Assembly (NCBI GenBank): GCA_028023455.1
Contig: JAQFVV010006198.1
Coordinates: forward strand, 33,853,979 to 33,917,978
Reading direction: 5' to 3'
Length of the DNA stretch: 64,000 nt
DNA from: Epiperipatus broadwayi
Lineage: Eukaryota > Onychophora > Udeonychophora > Euonychophora > Peripatidae
In this document: positions 1 through 10,640 of the stretch, piece after piece
Layout: each line of letters begins with the position of its first letter
Numbering within the stretch: the first letter of the stretch is position 1
The notes under the pieces: generated by a model
What the model was told of the DNA's origin: nothing
What the model saw: the letters and a program-made list of their open reading frames with translations, nothing else
Databases searched by the model: none
Program-made: the position numbers and the translations under genes

Positions 1-148
1 GAATTTTCTAAATCTAAGATTGAAGCAAATGAACACTGATGCTATGCAGTGAGACATATTTTGATACTATTAGCCTTCCATTAAAACAATGAAATAGTTA
101 AAGCTTTACTTCATTAGCATATAAAATCCATAATATATATATATATAT

Positions 149-397
149 GCTTTGCGCATGGATAATGAAGCTGATAACAGTAAATAAAATAAATGATATT
201 CTACAATTTAATAAGCTGAGTGCTTTCAGGAGGGTTCATACTCCCATAGCTATGAATATGGTTGTATGAATCCTCCCGAAAGCTAGCCATGGGAGTATGA
301 ATCCTCCCGAAAGTGCTCAGCTTATTAAATTTTAGAATATCATTTATTTTATTTAGTGTTATCAGCGTCATTATCTGTGTGCAAAGCACATATAAAT
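149..397. repeat. Foldback (inverted-repeat) element
   Basis: Two arms of roughly 90-100 bases face each other. The left arm starts at the ATGCTTTGCGCAT run and the right arm ends at the complementary GTGCAAAGCACAT run. Both contain the AAATAAATGATATTCTA block and a CTCCCGAAAGTGCTCAGC motif. A short third copy of the CCTCCCGAAAG core lies in the loop. The CGAAAGTGCT motif recurs in the foldback at 51.7-51.9 kb. The reading frame on the minus strand across this repeat is only a consequence of the symmetry. Confidence 0.75.
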
Positions 398-1101
398 GTA
401 TTAAAACATTGAGGAATTTCCAAAAATCAAAAATACTAGGTTTTATATAAAATATCACACCATGCAATTTCCTTTCACTAGTTGATCTGACTTAGCAATA
501 TATCTGATCTACTAAATGTTTCTCCTCTGGAAGATGAGCTTCATTAAGAGCAGATGTCAATTTAAAATCTTGACAGCTTTTTAGCTACTAATTTCGTACT
601 CATTTAAATCTTAAGGTTCGTTAAATAAAGTTTGTACATTCCATACATATACATGTAGAAAAAAAATTGAAGTGTAATACTTACCTTTAGTATTACTACT
701 GACTTCCGCATTACCATTACTACAATCTACTCAGAATTTGTGAAATAAGTTAGTTTGGACTACTTGTTCTACATTGCTTTCACTCTCATGGTAGGCAAGA
801 GAAGCTTTAAATAATGCTGCTTAAACATAAATTTTCTCCAAGATAAAACTCATATCCCAAATAAAGTTCCAACTTGTCTCATTAGTGATTGCACTGCCGC
901 AAGTAAAGATCATAATTAATGATTGGCACTAAACTTGTCATCTTTGCTGCTTTTTTTTTTAAGTTTTGGGGACTTGAGCTAAAAAAGTAATTAGAGCCTG
1001 AATTGTTGTGTATGTAGTTAAATGATAAGAATGCAGTCCATCTGTTGCAATTTGTCATAAAGAAATAATCAATCATACAGAGGCTCATGATGATCAGAAT
1101 C
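398..1101. other. Unassigned AT-rich stretch
   Basis: No gene, RNA or clear repeat seen. It contains short A and T runs and a low-complexity minus-strand frame near 882-1088 that I do not credit. Confidence 0.5.
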
Positions 1102-1104
1102 TAA

Positions 1105-1341
1105 GTGACTGAAGACAGCAGGGAAAAAAGGAAGGCAGAAATAGCTATCAGAAATAGGACAAAATCTTTGATGAACCAGCATTTTATCCCACAAGTAGCC
1201 AAAGACATTCTTGGTCAGCCATTGTTTACTAGTCATTTCACTAAGCCCTCATATCTGAAGATCATTCCATTATTTTCTACCCGTAGATATCTTGGTAGTC
1301 AGAGTATGGCATCTGATGCCAAATATATACACAAGGCTTAA
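1105..1341 (+). CDS. Unrecognised coding-like open frame
   Basis: A 78-codon frame opens just after an in-frame TAA and ends at TAA. The composition is protein-like rather than low-complexity, with a charged N-terminal stretch (EDSREKRKAEIAIRNRTK) followed by a hydrophobic and basic C-terminal half. The first codon is GTG, so this is not a confident start. No good splice acceptor or donor frames it. It could be a terminal exon, a fragment of a retrocopy, or chance. No family is recognised and no function is proposed. Confidence 0.25.
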   Translation: MTEDSREKRKAEIAIRNRTKSLMNQHFIPQVAKDILGQPLFTSHFTKPSYLKIIPLFSTRRYLGSQSMASDAKYIHKA

Positions 1342-1918
1342 AATTGAACTTCCTGTATACACCAAATTTTAAATATCTACATAAACATACCTATTTATTA
1401 TAAGTTTTTTGCTTTTATCAGTGCATCAGTCAGCTTTAGATCAATCCTATCACAACCCCTCATTGGCCCAGAAGTCAGAACAACCCCCCACACTATAAAT
1501 ACATATGGAATATACACTTTTACATAAGCCATGTTATGCTTCAGTAATTTGTGATCGAATAGGAAGTTTAAAATCTATATATATATGAAGTTAATGTGCT
1601 GTATGGATTATCTGAAAAAGTGTGTTCAAATATATCATGTGGGAGGTTGGTCTATTTCTGAGCTGCTGATGTGGTTGTCAAATGAATGATAAAAACAAAA
1701 TCTTATAATGCATATTATCTATATTGCATATATTGTCATGCAATGATCATACAGTCTTACATGACCATTAAAAATGGATAAAAACTTGTTCCTCTCTGGC
1801 CTAGAGTGGTGTAGCGAGAATTCAAATGCACTGATAAAAACAAATAACTTATATGTATTCATTAATAAATATTTCTAACGATCAATGAATTTTACTAAAG
1901 CAGTGTCAGATTGTAATT
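1342..1918. other. Unassigned stretch with a short repeat relic
   Basis: No coding signal. The block near 1785-1812 (GTTCCTC...GTGGTGTAG) resembles segments near 34.30 and 34.91 kb, so part of it is an old interspersed repeat. Confidence 0.4.
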
Positions 1919-2509
1919 CTATTTAGAAAGTAACAATCTCTCCTCACTTGCTCCTTATTATTTTATTAAAGCAGCAATGTTAAATGCAACAATACTCTCA
2001 TTCCAGCCACAAGGTAAAGACTTTGAGAAAATAAGAATGACTGTCTTATTTTCAAACCTAAATGCACATATACAAGCCAATCTAAATGTCTTGGAAATAG
2101 AGTTTAAATGTATTAAATCATTCACTCTACATCATGGATGTAAAATGAATGATTTAATATATTCACACAGTCATTCCAAGACATTCAATATTAGCCTATA
2201 TAAGTGCATGTGAATCATTTAATATATTTCCGCTCTCATTCCAAGATTGGCCTATATAAGTGTATTTAGTTTCGAAAATAAGATGGTCATTTTTATTTTC
2301 TCAAAGTCTTTATCTTCATATGTCATAGCATCGGCCGGGATGCGAACCCCCCACCCTTCTGCAACCAACTACTTGCTTGCCAGGCGAGTGCAATGACCTC
2401 TCAGCTAACAACGCTTGACCAAAGTCTTTATCTTGTGGCTGGAACGTCAGTATCTTCGCATTTAACATTATAGTACGCTGCAAATGAGGAGGGATTATTA
2501 CTTTCTAAA
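1919..2509. repeat. Foldback element, interrupted by a SINE
   Basis: The arms share CTTTGAGAAAATAAGA, ATTCCAGCCACAAG, a TCATTTAATATAT core and, at the outer ends, TTTAGAAAGTAA with its complement TTACTTTCTAAA. The right arm is longer because a tRNA-derived SINE sits in it at 2317-2420. The CATTCCAAGA/TTGGCCTATATAAG core is also partly duplicated near the centre. The open frame at 1977-2213 is antisense to the arm and is not a gene. Confidence 0.75.
2317..2420 (-). mobile_element. tRNA-derived SINE with 14-bp target-site duplication
   Basis: Read on the minus strand, the element begins with a tRNA-like head (GTCAAGCGTTGTTAGC, an A-box-like TTAGCTGAGAGGTC) and has a B-box-like GGTTCGCATCCCGGC about 75 bases further on, a spacing like that of a class II tRNA. 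It ends in TGCTATGACATATG. It is bracketed by perfect copies of AAAGTCTTTATCTT at 2303-2316 and 2421-2434, which marks a retroposition event into the foldback arm. A second family member with an A-rich tail lies at 24,480-24,594. Confidence 0.8.
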
Positions 2510-3740
2510 TGATATATCTTTCTTAAAATCTATGTATCCAATTTGATTCTTACATAATCTTTATGTAATAGTACATTTAAAAATAAACACACCAATCTTA
2601 CATTTTATTACTTGCTAATTACATAAATAGTATTTACTCTTTATTAAAGGTAAGTGAATCGATTAAAAATTTCTCTCTCATTTGGCTAACCACTCACCTT
2701 CAAATAGTAGTAAAGAAAAAGTTTTTTTTTTAAAAAAAAAAAACACGGAAAATTGTATATACTGTATGTAAAAAGTAAAATAAATTTTAGTCTTTTTCTT
2801 TCTAAATGATCCTTGGCTTCTCGTTATAATTAATCTTTCTTTATTTTAAAAGATCATTTTGAAGATGTAATCTTTTACTAAGTATATAAACACAAAAACT
2901 TTTAGCCCGTAAAACAACAATCTTTTAGATTTTCTAAATATATGACTAAAATGGAAACTCTGTTAAATAGAAGCTTTTTTGAGCTTCAAAGAAACATTAA
3001 GAGCACAAAAATAAATTTTAGAGAACAAATAGCAGTTGTTGGATTTTTGATTTACCATTACTAGCCCTTATATTTATATAGACAGACGGACGCGAAACTG
3101 TCTCAAAATGAAAATACTTTGCAATTTTTTAAATTTATATATTTTTTAAAATATATACATTTTATATGTTAAGAATATATATGTAATTTTAATTTAAAAA
3201 AACTGTATTTATCAAATATGTAAAAACTATCAAAGTGTAAATTAGAATATATATATATGATAACATAGTGCAAATTAGAATGAAAAAAAGATAAACAAAT
3301 AATAATAGTATTAAAGATAATAAACAGAATGATTAAAAGAAGACAATATATAATATCCAGTTAAGTTATATGTAATATTATATGAAAATAAAAATAAAAC
3401 GATATTTAGAATTACTCCAGTAATTGTTAGAATGTTGCAAATATGTAAGAGGAGTGACAAAATGAATCACCTTAAAGGAAAATGATGTCATCTCAAGGAA
3501 AAGTTTAAAGAGCAATATGATAGTGAACCTGTTTAAGTATATAAAAACTCACTGGTCTATAATAAATACCCTAATTTTTTTTAAAGATTATGTCATATAT
3601 AAATAATATTGAAAAAAAAAAAACGAAACAAAATGTGATTTATATGCAAGTTAATGGAATAAATGTAATTTGGAATCTCTGAAAAAATATTTCAAATAGA
3701 ATAAAAAATAGATATTAGATAAGAAAAAAATAAAATAGTT
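2510..3740. other. AT-rich stretch, nothing assigned
   Basis: Dominated by A and T runs and short TATA blocks. No protein-like frame and no repeat pair stood out. Confidence 0.5.
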
Positions 3741-3744
3741 TAGT

Positions 3745-3925
3745 TTAAAGCCACTATGCCCAAAGAAATCTATTAGCCATCATAATCTAACCACCCTAGT
3801 GCCTTAAAATTTTTGTGGTGAATAGATAAATTATATTGCTATTTAAAACTTGCACTGATTCAGAGATAATGCTGGGGGCAGCTTGGAGAAAGAACCAGTC
3901 CCTTTCTCACTGGGACACTATGTTA
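3745..3925. repeat. Interspersed repeat, family also at 17.9, 29.6 and 40.8 kb
   Basis: Shares an ordered set of blocks with the other copies: TTTTTGTGGTGRATAG, then ATTGATTYAGAGATARTG, a GGCAGCTTGGAGA-like block and a GAACCAGTC block. No coding capacity or tRNA boxes were recognised. It may be the tail of a larger SINE or a non-autonomous element. Confidence 0.5.
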
Positions 3926-4094
3926 ATTAGAGTTAAAGTAACTTTTTGATTATAGAACTTAATAGTTTGCAGCTTATAAGTCTAAAAACTAAAAAAAAAA
4001 AAAAGAAGAAAACTAAAACATATTTATACAAAAATTGTATTTACAAATTAATAGCACGTTAACACTCATAAAATTAAATAATTGAATTAAGAGG

Positions 4095-4320
4095 CTGTTT
4101 GATTTGGCATAGTAGATGTAGCATCTGGATTTTGGCATTTGGACTTCATACGAACTTCCAAGCAATAAAGCCATATCCTTTTGTTTTTATTGAATTAAAA
4201 AAAGATATGATGTCATGAAAAATATTCCACAAGTTTTTGCTCGAAAATCAAAATGGTTCTATTGTTTGGAAGTTCATAAAAAGTTGGACCATGGGTGCCA
4301 AAACTGGAACCAATTCAAAT
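4095..4320. repeat. Degenerate inverted copy of a tRNA-derived repeat
   Basis: The left side has a GTAGCATCTGGATTTTGG block and a GAACTTCCAAGCAATAAAG tail. The right side has the complement (TTTGGAAGTTCATAA, then CCATGGGTGCC). The GAACTYCYnnnCAATAAAGC tail is the one found after each unit of the tRNA-like array at 28.2-29.0 kb, so I assign it to that family. Confidence 0.45.
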
Positions 4321-4533
4321 AACTTATGCTTCAGAGTCTAATATTCTTCCACTGCATTAAACCATACAGGGAATCAACAACTTAAATGAAATAAAGATTT
4401 TTCTCTAAATTAACATAAAATGATATAAAAACATATTGTATCAGCTAGACATAAGAACTTTTTAAAATGCTTCAACAATTCTATTGATACCCGATTTATT
4501 AGAAGGCATTTATTCCTATTTTATCAGTACAAT

Positions 4534-4665
4534 AGATGGATGGATGAAATAAAAAAGTGTGCAGGAGTGATGTGGAGAAGAGAAGCTAAAGATCGGAAAA
4601 GATGGATTGAACTTGGAGAGACCTTCATCCTGCAGTGGATTGATAATGGTTGATGATGATAATTA
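4534..4665 (+). mobile_element. RTE-clade LINE, 3' end fragment
   Basis: Nearly identical to the 3' ends at 19.55-19.67 kb and 51.1-51.2 kb. It covers the last codons of the reverse transcriptase ORF (AGATGGATGGATGAAATA, then GTGTGCAGG and GGAGAAGAGAAGCTAAAGAT) and a short tail CTGCAGTGGATTGATAATGG followed by a degenerate (GATGAT)n. It is severely 5'-truncated, as is usual for LINE insertions. Confidence 0.85.
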
Positions 4666-5111
4666 ATAACAAGTGAATAAATATCATAACCCAAACATCA
4701 AGAGCTTTGGGAAAAATATCTCATGGTAATTGACATTTTTATTGGTGTAATAAATGAGCATTAATTTATTTATTTTTCAGCACTTAAATTCAGAAAGTAT
4801 TATACCTTAATGTAGATGATTCTCTATGTATTGTTATCAGACAGTATTATGTAGTTAGAAGGTCCACTGAAGAAAATTTTCAAAAATACCTTGAAATATT
4901 CTTGTGCTTTAGTATTACTATTATTTTAATCTTATTCTTTTTCAATTCACTAAAAAGCATTTGCTTAGAAAGTAGGTGATATCCATTTGTCTGACGTCTC
5001 AATCAATATAGTCTCAGAATATTTCTATTGAACAATAAAAGCATGGCAAACTACAAGTATACTAACACATGGATAGAACATCATAGGTTACTAGGATTGG
5101 TGTTATTGGCA

Positions 5112-5245
5112 GAATAGCTGTTGATTAGAGAAGTGTCTTAAAATTTGCTATTCAAGAATCTAAAGATTAAGTTTAATTCCTATGCTAGTATTGTCACTGG
5201 TCATCAGACCAGCAACACCTGAAGAGCGACCAATACTACTCCAAA
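5112..5245 (+). mobile_element. tRNA-derived SINE, degenerate
   Basis: Contains a weakened tRNA head (TAGCTGTTGATTAGAG; compare AGTTGGTTAGAG in the copy at 10.6 kb), then TTCAAGAATCTAAAG, a degraded B box and the body CTAGTATTGTCACTGGTC...CCAGCAACACCTGAAGAG. The same order is seen on the minus strand at 10.53-10.64 and 11.52-11.63 kb and on the plus strand near 48.98 kb. Confidence 0.65.
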
Positions 5246-5289
5246 TGTGTGATCTACAAACATGTGATATTTGTATGTTACACATATTG

Positions 5290-5990
5290 AAGCGATCAGT
5301 GTGTATGCACAACATGTTAGTTGTTTAAAAATAATATATATATATAGATTTTTATAGATCAAATATCTAATTTTCATTTTTTATTTAAAAAATAATATAC
5401 AGATGCATGTGTGTGTTGTTGAATGAGAGGTCATATATGTATATCTTGTTTTATTGAAATACATTTTTTTAGTTATATATTTAGAAAAGAAAATATATAT
5501 TTCTTTTGTCTTAAAAAAAACAAAAAACAAAGAAAAATGAAAAATATAAGTTGACTCATTTCTTTCTTTGCAAATAACATTTTTTATGAATTTATTTTTT
5601 TTTAAACATTCGGGAAAAATATAGTTGCATGGAAATGCTAATAATTTCTCATCTTTAAATGGCAGTTAAAAATGCAATCAAAATGTTCATACCTTAATTT
5701 AATCTTAATAGGATTTTTGCTAACTAGTTTTAAATTAAGAGATCAGTCAAGCAGTCTATTTTCATTTCTAACAAAGGCAGTTATAATATAGGTGTTAAGA
5801 AAAAAATATAAGATTAAACAAAGACAGTACTGATTTTTGGTTGTGCTGAGAAAAGTTTTGTTTAATTTTACAGGATTATAAATACTGGGCTATTTTTCTA
5901 GTCAAGGCAGTAAAAAAAGAGTTTAAGAGTAAAAGTTTTTAAAAGCAGAGAGTTGTTGGCAGTCAAAAGTAAAAAAAATCAAAAGAAAAT
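5290..5990. other. AT-rich stretch, nothing assigned
   Basis: Short TATA and poly-A runs only; no protein-like frame. Confidence 0.5.
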
Positions 5991-6140
5991 AAAGTTTTAA
6001 GAGTTAAGATTAAGCTGATGACAGATAATCACCATGATCTGTGAGTAGATAAAATTTACCTTTCCCCTCTGAGGAAATCTCCAGAAAATGCATCTGTAGG
6101 AGAGAAGAAATCTAATTGATTCCATGCTGCTGCCACTAAG

Positions 6141-6218
6141 AAAATGGAGAACCCACTTCAAATCCAGCCTGTCCTGAATCCAGTAAAGCCAAAGGTCGAT
6201 CCTGAAATAAGTGAACCA
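6141..6218 (+). CDS. Candidate small coding exon
   Basis: An ATG at 6144 opens a 25-codon segment, MENPLQIQPVLNPVKP followed by KVDPEISEP, which runs exactly in phase to a strong splice-donor-like sequence (CCA|GTAAGA) at 6219. A weak acceptor (CCACTAAG) precedes it. The base composition is less AT-rich than its surroundings and the peptide is not low-complexity. If it were not spliced, the frame would stop four codons later. The 80-codon frame on the opposite strand (5997-6239) is the competing interpretation. The family is not recognised and an exon is only one reading of this segment. Confidence 0.3.
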
Positions 6219-6239
6219 GTAAGAAAATAGCTGCATCAA

Positions 6240-7330
6240 ATTGACAGTAATAATTGCAAGTATGAACTTTCAATCTTTAAAAAATATTTATATATTAAAA
6301 ATGCCTTCTATAAAAACTCTAGAATATTTAATTTCCTCAGATTTATAACTGATCGGTAAAAGACTCTATCTTAAAAAAAGATGTGTTTCAAAGGGACAGT
6401 GATATATATGAGTGTTTTAATTTCTTTTATTATTATTTTTAACAAGTCAATTTGTGTTATAACTATATTTCTACTTATTAATGGTAGAGAAAAAAAAGAG
6501 TGTAATGTCTAATTCTAAATGGAACAAGAGATTACTATAGAGTTTATAAACACAGCCTTTATTATTTATTTTGAAATATGCCAGTATGTTTTCTTTACTT
6601 ATAAAAATATATATTTTATTGATTAATTTATTTATGCCAACACAGCCAAGTTTGAGGACAAATGATATTTTTACTATTAAACCAATTTATGTATAAATTT
6701 GTTTGCTTTATCTCCAGTCTTGAGTGGGAGAAGGGTAACTATTTTTTTTATAATTGTAAAGTAACAGACAGTCAAGTTTGAATTTGTTAAATCGTTTGCT
6801 AGTTCTTATTAGTTAAAAATGTCATTTTAATTTGTTAAAAAAAAGAGAAAGAGAAAAAAACAAATATCTGGATTAAAATTCACCATTTACTTCTATATAC
6901 CTTGTTAATAGAAATTAAGAATATAAATGAGTGTTAAAACCATTATCTATTTAATTTAGATTTGATTAAAATTCTTTATAACAATTGAAATGAAATAATA
7001 TATATATATATGCATTTATTTTTGTGTTATAAAAAATAATTATCATGCTTCTTTTTCTTGAATATAAAACGGGCAATAATTACTTGTTGTAAAAGTATGT
7101 GTTCATCTCACATTATACATATTTAGTGACGCATACATTTGGGGAAAGAGTAATGTCTCAGCAGTAGTGTTTTTGCCTCTTTAGCATTTTATGATTAAGC
7201 TTTATATTGAAACACTTGGGCATTTTATAGCCTATAAAATATGGTTATCTTAAAATTTCCCATTATTACTTATGAAACACAGGCTTAAGAAAATATCTAT
7301 ACAGATATAAGTTAATGCTTTTTATGGGCA
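6240..7330. other. AT-rich stretch, nothing assigned
   Basis: No coding, RNA or clear repeat signal recognised. Confidence 0.5.
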
Positions 7331-7336
7331 AATATA

Positions 7337-7720
7337 TCAGTTTTGCTTAATAGAATGATCTGTGCCTATATGGCTTTTAATAATGAATATATGTCGAGTA
7401 ATGCAATGCGAGCTGCCAGACAGATATTTTACCGGTCTGGAGATAGCCATGTTTTGAGCCGATAAATGGGTACTCTGACAATGGGGTTTCAAAGCCCATG
7501 GTCTATTATTTCCTACACATGCCACGCTGATTGTGAATGTGTTTTCATAGGAACTTCTTATATATTTTATTGCTTGACAAGGAGATTGGCCCATGTGTGC
7601 CAATGCCAATAATATAGCCGGCACAGGATTTGAACCCAGACGCCACTGTACGCTGTAATTAGATTTCTTGTTCATGCCTGTTGGAATTGCTGTGTGGGAT
7701 ACATAAACCATATTTACCAT
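7337..7720 (-). other. Higher-GC segment with open frame and a B-box-like site
   Basis: A 127-codon minus-strand frame crosses this segment, but it matches no family I know and its composition looks like translated repeat. On the same strand GGGTTCAAATCCTGTGCCGG near 7617-7637 fits a tRNA B box, so at least part is probably a SINE. The hairpin near 7418-7443 (CCAGAC...GTCTGG around ACCGGT) is noted. I do not call a gene. Confidence 0.35.
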
Positions 7721-7959
7721 ATAACTATTGATAATGAAGGGAGCTAAAATTATGCTTTAGTCCATAACTCCTGCTGGGAATACTAAAAGTAAATATAATA
7801 AAAAAATATATATACTGTACTTAGATTTCTCTATGTATGTGAACACACACACAATTTATTATATATATATATTTCTGGCCTCTAACAATTTAACCAGGCA
7901 TTGCGTTTACTCTTGACAATTGGCATATTAATTTTATAGTGGCATATTTCTTGATCAAA

Positions 7960-8420
7960 TTTCATTTATCAACATAAAAATTTGTTTTATGCTTACACAC
8001 TTATAATACTGATATATACTATGTGTTGTAATTATTGTTTCTGGTTAATTTGTAATACCCATACAGTATCATACTGATTTACAATTGTTGTTGTCATGAA
8101 TGCCAGTATGACTTCATTGTAATGCACACACACACCTAACACTAATGTTTAAATACTATTAAAATTATTATTTCTTGTCCATAACTTCTGTTGTCATTAT
8201 TGATAGTATGACTTCATTGTAATGCTTACACACATCTAATATTGACATTTATTATTATAATTGTTATTTTTAGTTCATAACCTTGGTTATCATTATTTAC
8301 AGGCAATTCTTTGTAAAAATCATATATTTATCCTAGTGATATCTAAATACTGGACCTTTATCAATAATTGATAATTAAATATTGTAATTATTGTTTTTTT
8401 GGTTTAAATGTAACGCCCAT
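7960..8420. repeat. Diverged tandem repeats of about 120 bp
   Basis: The blocks GTATGACTTCATTGTAATGC and GTAATTATTGTTT/GTTGTCAT recur in order at about 8100, 8210 and partly near 8020 and 8375. The copies are much diverged. Confidence 0.4.
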
Positions 8421-9024
8421 ACGTGGATCATAATAAGATCCAAACATTGTTATTATTATTTCTATATTGTGTTAATAAATCATATATATCTATACAGTTG
8501 TCATGTCATTCCCTGGTTCATCATATCCACCCAACTATGTCCACACTTAATTAAGTCATATATGTATATATCCAAAACCTAGGAAATATTTGAAATAATA
8601 TTTTGAGTTGTATCAAAGTATTTGGTGAGTATCTTAGCTTAAGTTAATCATTCTAGTGTGTGATAGGCTAAGTTTGGATTGATCCTGACCACCGAGACCA
8701 AAGAAAAACGATGGCCATTAGTAGCATCAGGAGCATTGGTTGGATAGTGGAGGTTTTGGAGCACTGGCAAATAGGTTAAAGCTTAGTACTGTTCCGCGAC
8801 TACCATATCCCGAACATGCTGGGTTTGAAGTGCTTTTGCTAGATCTCTGAATCTTGTTGGCTGATCACACGATTCTCACCGTTACATGGTTGTATTTTTT
8901 TTTTTTTACAATATATTAATTTCATTGTAATGCAATTTAATATTTTTAAGTTTTTGAAGATGTCTCAGGTGAAAAATCATTAATTATCCAACTATTGACT
9001 AGTGATTTTAATAAATAATTTACA

Positions 9025-9090
9025 TGTCTAAATCTTATACAACTTTTAATTTGTGCAAGTCTAAATCTTATACAACTTTTAATTTGTGCA
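9025..9090 (+). repeat. 33-bp tandem duplication
   Basis: Two adjacent, essentially identical copies of a 33-base unit beginning GTCTAAATCTTATACAAC. Confidence 0.9.
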
Positions 9091-9365
9091 AGGTAATCTA
9101 ATTTTTCACTGTGCAATAAATGCTATCAATCATCTGAAATATTACATTTTTAAAACAGAGGCAAAATTGTCCATATACTAGTGCCATCCAGAGTAAACAA
9201 CTTAAATTTACTTCTAAATATTATTAACTGAAACACAGGTTTATTATATACCTGTGTCTATATATGTAATATAGGGTATATGAGCACAGACTTTCACATG
9301 ACCCACCACTCTCCACTCTATCTAATAACACTGATACACTCAAGCACATATATGCTAAAAAGATA

Positions 9366-9426
9366 AATAATCACCAATATAAGTATTTCATGCTAAACCA
9401 GCAATCATCAGTTGGTCCAGATTATC
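9366..9426 (-). ncRNA. Hammerhead-like ribozyme motif, alpha unit 1
   Basis: On the minus strand: outer helix I GATAATC with GATTATT, inner helix I CCAA with TTGG, core CTGATGA (9405-9411), helix II TGCT/AGCA plus a T-T mismatch at the closing position, GAAA (9386-9389), then ATACTTAT and the predicted cleavage-site A at 9378. Helix III has one change from the perfect palindrome ATACGTAT seen in units 2 and 3. Confidence 0.65.
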
Positions 9427-9838
9427 ATCTCCCACATATATATACTATAAGTGCTCAGATATATATTAAGATAGACAATCTTCATACTTTAATGGACAGG
9501 CTCCAATCTACTACACACTCCAACTCCTCAATCGTCCATCAAATTGAAAATCTGATGATGGAATGCTCAAAGGCCACCCTGAGGCCGAGATTCTTGTCAC
9601 ATCCATGTTGACCTAAAGTCAATCTGAACCCCACATGTACAGGACATAATCCATTAAATACATATGCAAGGATGGGCAGACATCTCTACAATATAATAAC
9701 TGAAACACAGGCTTAATATATACCATGTGTCTATATATGTAATATAGGGTATATGAGCACAGACTTTCACATGACCCACCACTCTCCACTCTATCTAATA
9801 ACACTGATACACTCAAGCACATATATGCTGAAAAGATA

Positions 9839-9899
9839 AATAATCACCAATATACGTATTTCATGCTAACCCAGCAATCATCAGTTGATCCAGATTATC
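9839..9899 (-). ncRNA. Hammerhead-like ribozyme motif, alpha unit 2
   Basis: Same layout as unit 1. Core CTGATGA is at 9878-9884, GAAA follows helix II, and helix III is the perfect palindrome ATACGTAT followed by A. Inner helix I is TCAA with TTGG, so the C-to-T change is tolerated as a G-U pair. Helix II retains the T-T mismatch next to the core. Confidence 0.7.
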
Positions 9900-10310
9900 A
9901 TCTCCCGCACATATATACTATAAGTGCTCAGATATATATTAAGATAGACAATCTTCATACTTTAATGGACAGGCACCAATCTACTACACACTCCAACTCC
10001 TCAATCGTCCATCAAATTGAAAATCTGATGATGGAATGCTCAAAGGCCACCCTGAGGCCGAGATTCTTGTCACATCCATGTTGACCTAAAGTCAATCTGA
10101 ACCCCACATGTACAGGACATAATTCATTAAATACATATGCAAGGATGGGCAGACATCTCTATAATGTAATAACTGAAACACAGGCTTATTATATACCTGT
10201 GTCTATATATGTAATATAGGGTGTATGAGCACAGACTTTCACATGACCCACCACTCTCCACTCTATCTAATAACACTGATACACTCAAGCACATATATGC
10301 TGAAAAGATA

Positions 10311-10371
10311 AATAATCACCAATATACGTATTTCATGCTAAACCAGCAATCATCAGTTGATCCAGATTATC
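10311..10371 (-). ncRNA. Hammerhead-like ribozyme motif, alpha unit 3
   Basis: Core CTGATGA is at 10,350-10,356, with GAAA, palindromic ATACGTAT then A, and inner and outer helix I as in unit 2. The T-T closing mismatch of helix II is the only departure from the standard core. Confidence 0.7.
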
Positions 10372-10529
10372 ATCTCCCGCACATATATACTATAAGTGCT
10401 CAGATATATATTAAGATAGACAATCTTCATACTTTAATGGACAGGCTCCAATCTACTACACACTCCAACTCTTCAACCGTCCATCAAATTGAAAATCTGA
10501 TGATGAAATGCTCTAAGGCCATCCTGAGC

Positions 10530-10640
10530 AGTAACAATACTAGCGTAGGAGTTGAACTTATACCTTTAGATTCTTGAATATCAAATTTTAAGACAATGCT
10601 CTAACCAACTGGGCTATTCTGTCAAAGACCTTTGACATAT
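10530..10640 (-). mobile_element. tRNA-derived SINE at the end of the alpha array
   Basis: On the minus strand it has an A-box-like AGTTGGTTAG (plus 10,601-10,610) and a B-box-like AGTTCAACTCC (plus 10,548-10,558), about 43 bases apart as in a tRNA, followed by the family body CTAGTATTGTTACTGC. It abuts the truncated third alpha unit. Confidence 0.7.

Larger units (their letters stand above)
9226..10528 (-). repeat. Three tandem ~472-bp units with hammerhead-like motifs (family alpha)
   Basis: Units start at 9226, 9698 and 10,171 (periods 472 and 473), each opening with AACTGAAACACAGG. They are very similar to one another, and the third is cut short where a SINE begins at about 10,530. On the minus strand each unit holds one hammerhead-ribozyme-like motif (listed separately), then a long AT-rich body. 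Other copies lie at 34.8, 35.9-36.2, 39.2-40.8 and 58.6-58.9 kb. The short plus-strand open frames in each unit are antisense to the motif and simply repeat with the unit. Head-to-tail monomers of this size, each with a hammerhead, are what is known for metazoan retrozymes and for the terminal repeats of Penelope-like elements. Which of these applies is not decided by the sequence. Confidence 0.85.

Noticed and set aside
7337-7720. 127-codon minus-strand frame as a gene
   Set aside because: Overlaps a B-box-like SINE signature; no recognisable domain and no splice evidence.
9390-10577. Three similar plus-strand open frames (73-118 codons)
   Set aside because: They are antisense to the alpha repeat and recur only because the unit recurs. 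No codon-level conservation is evident.
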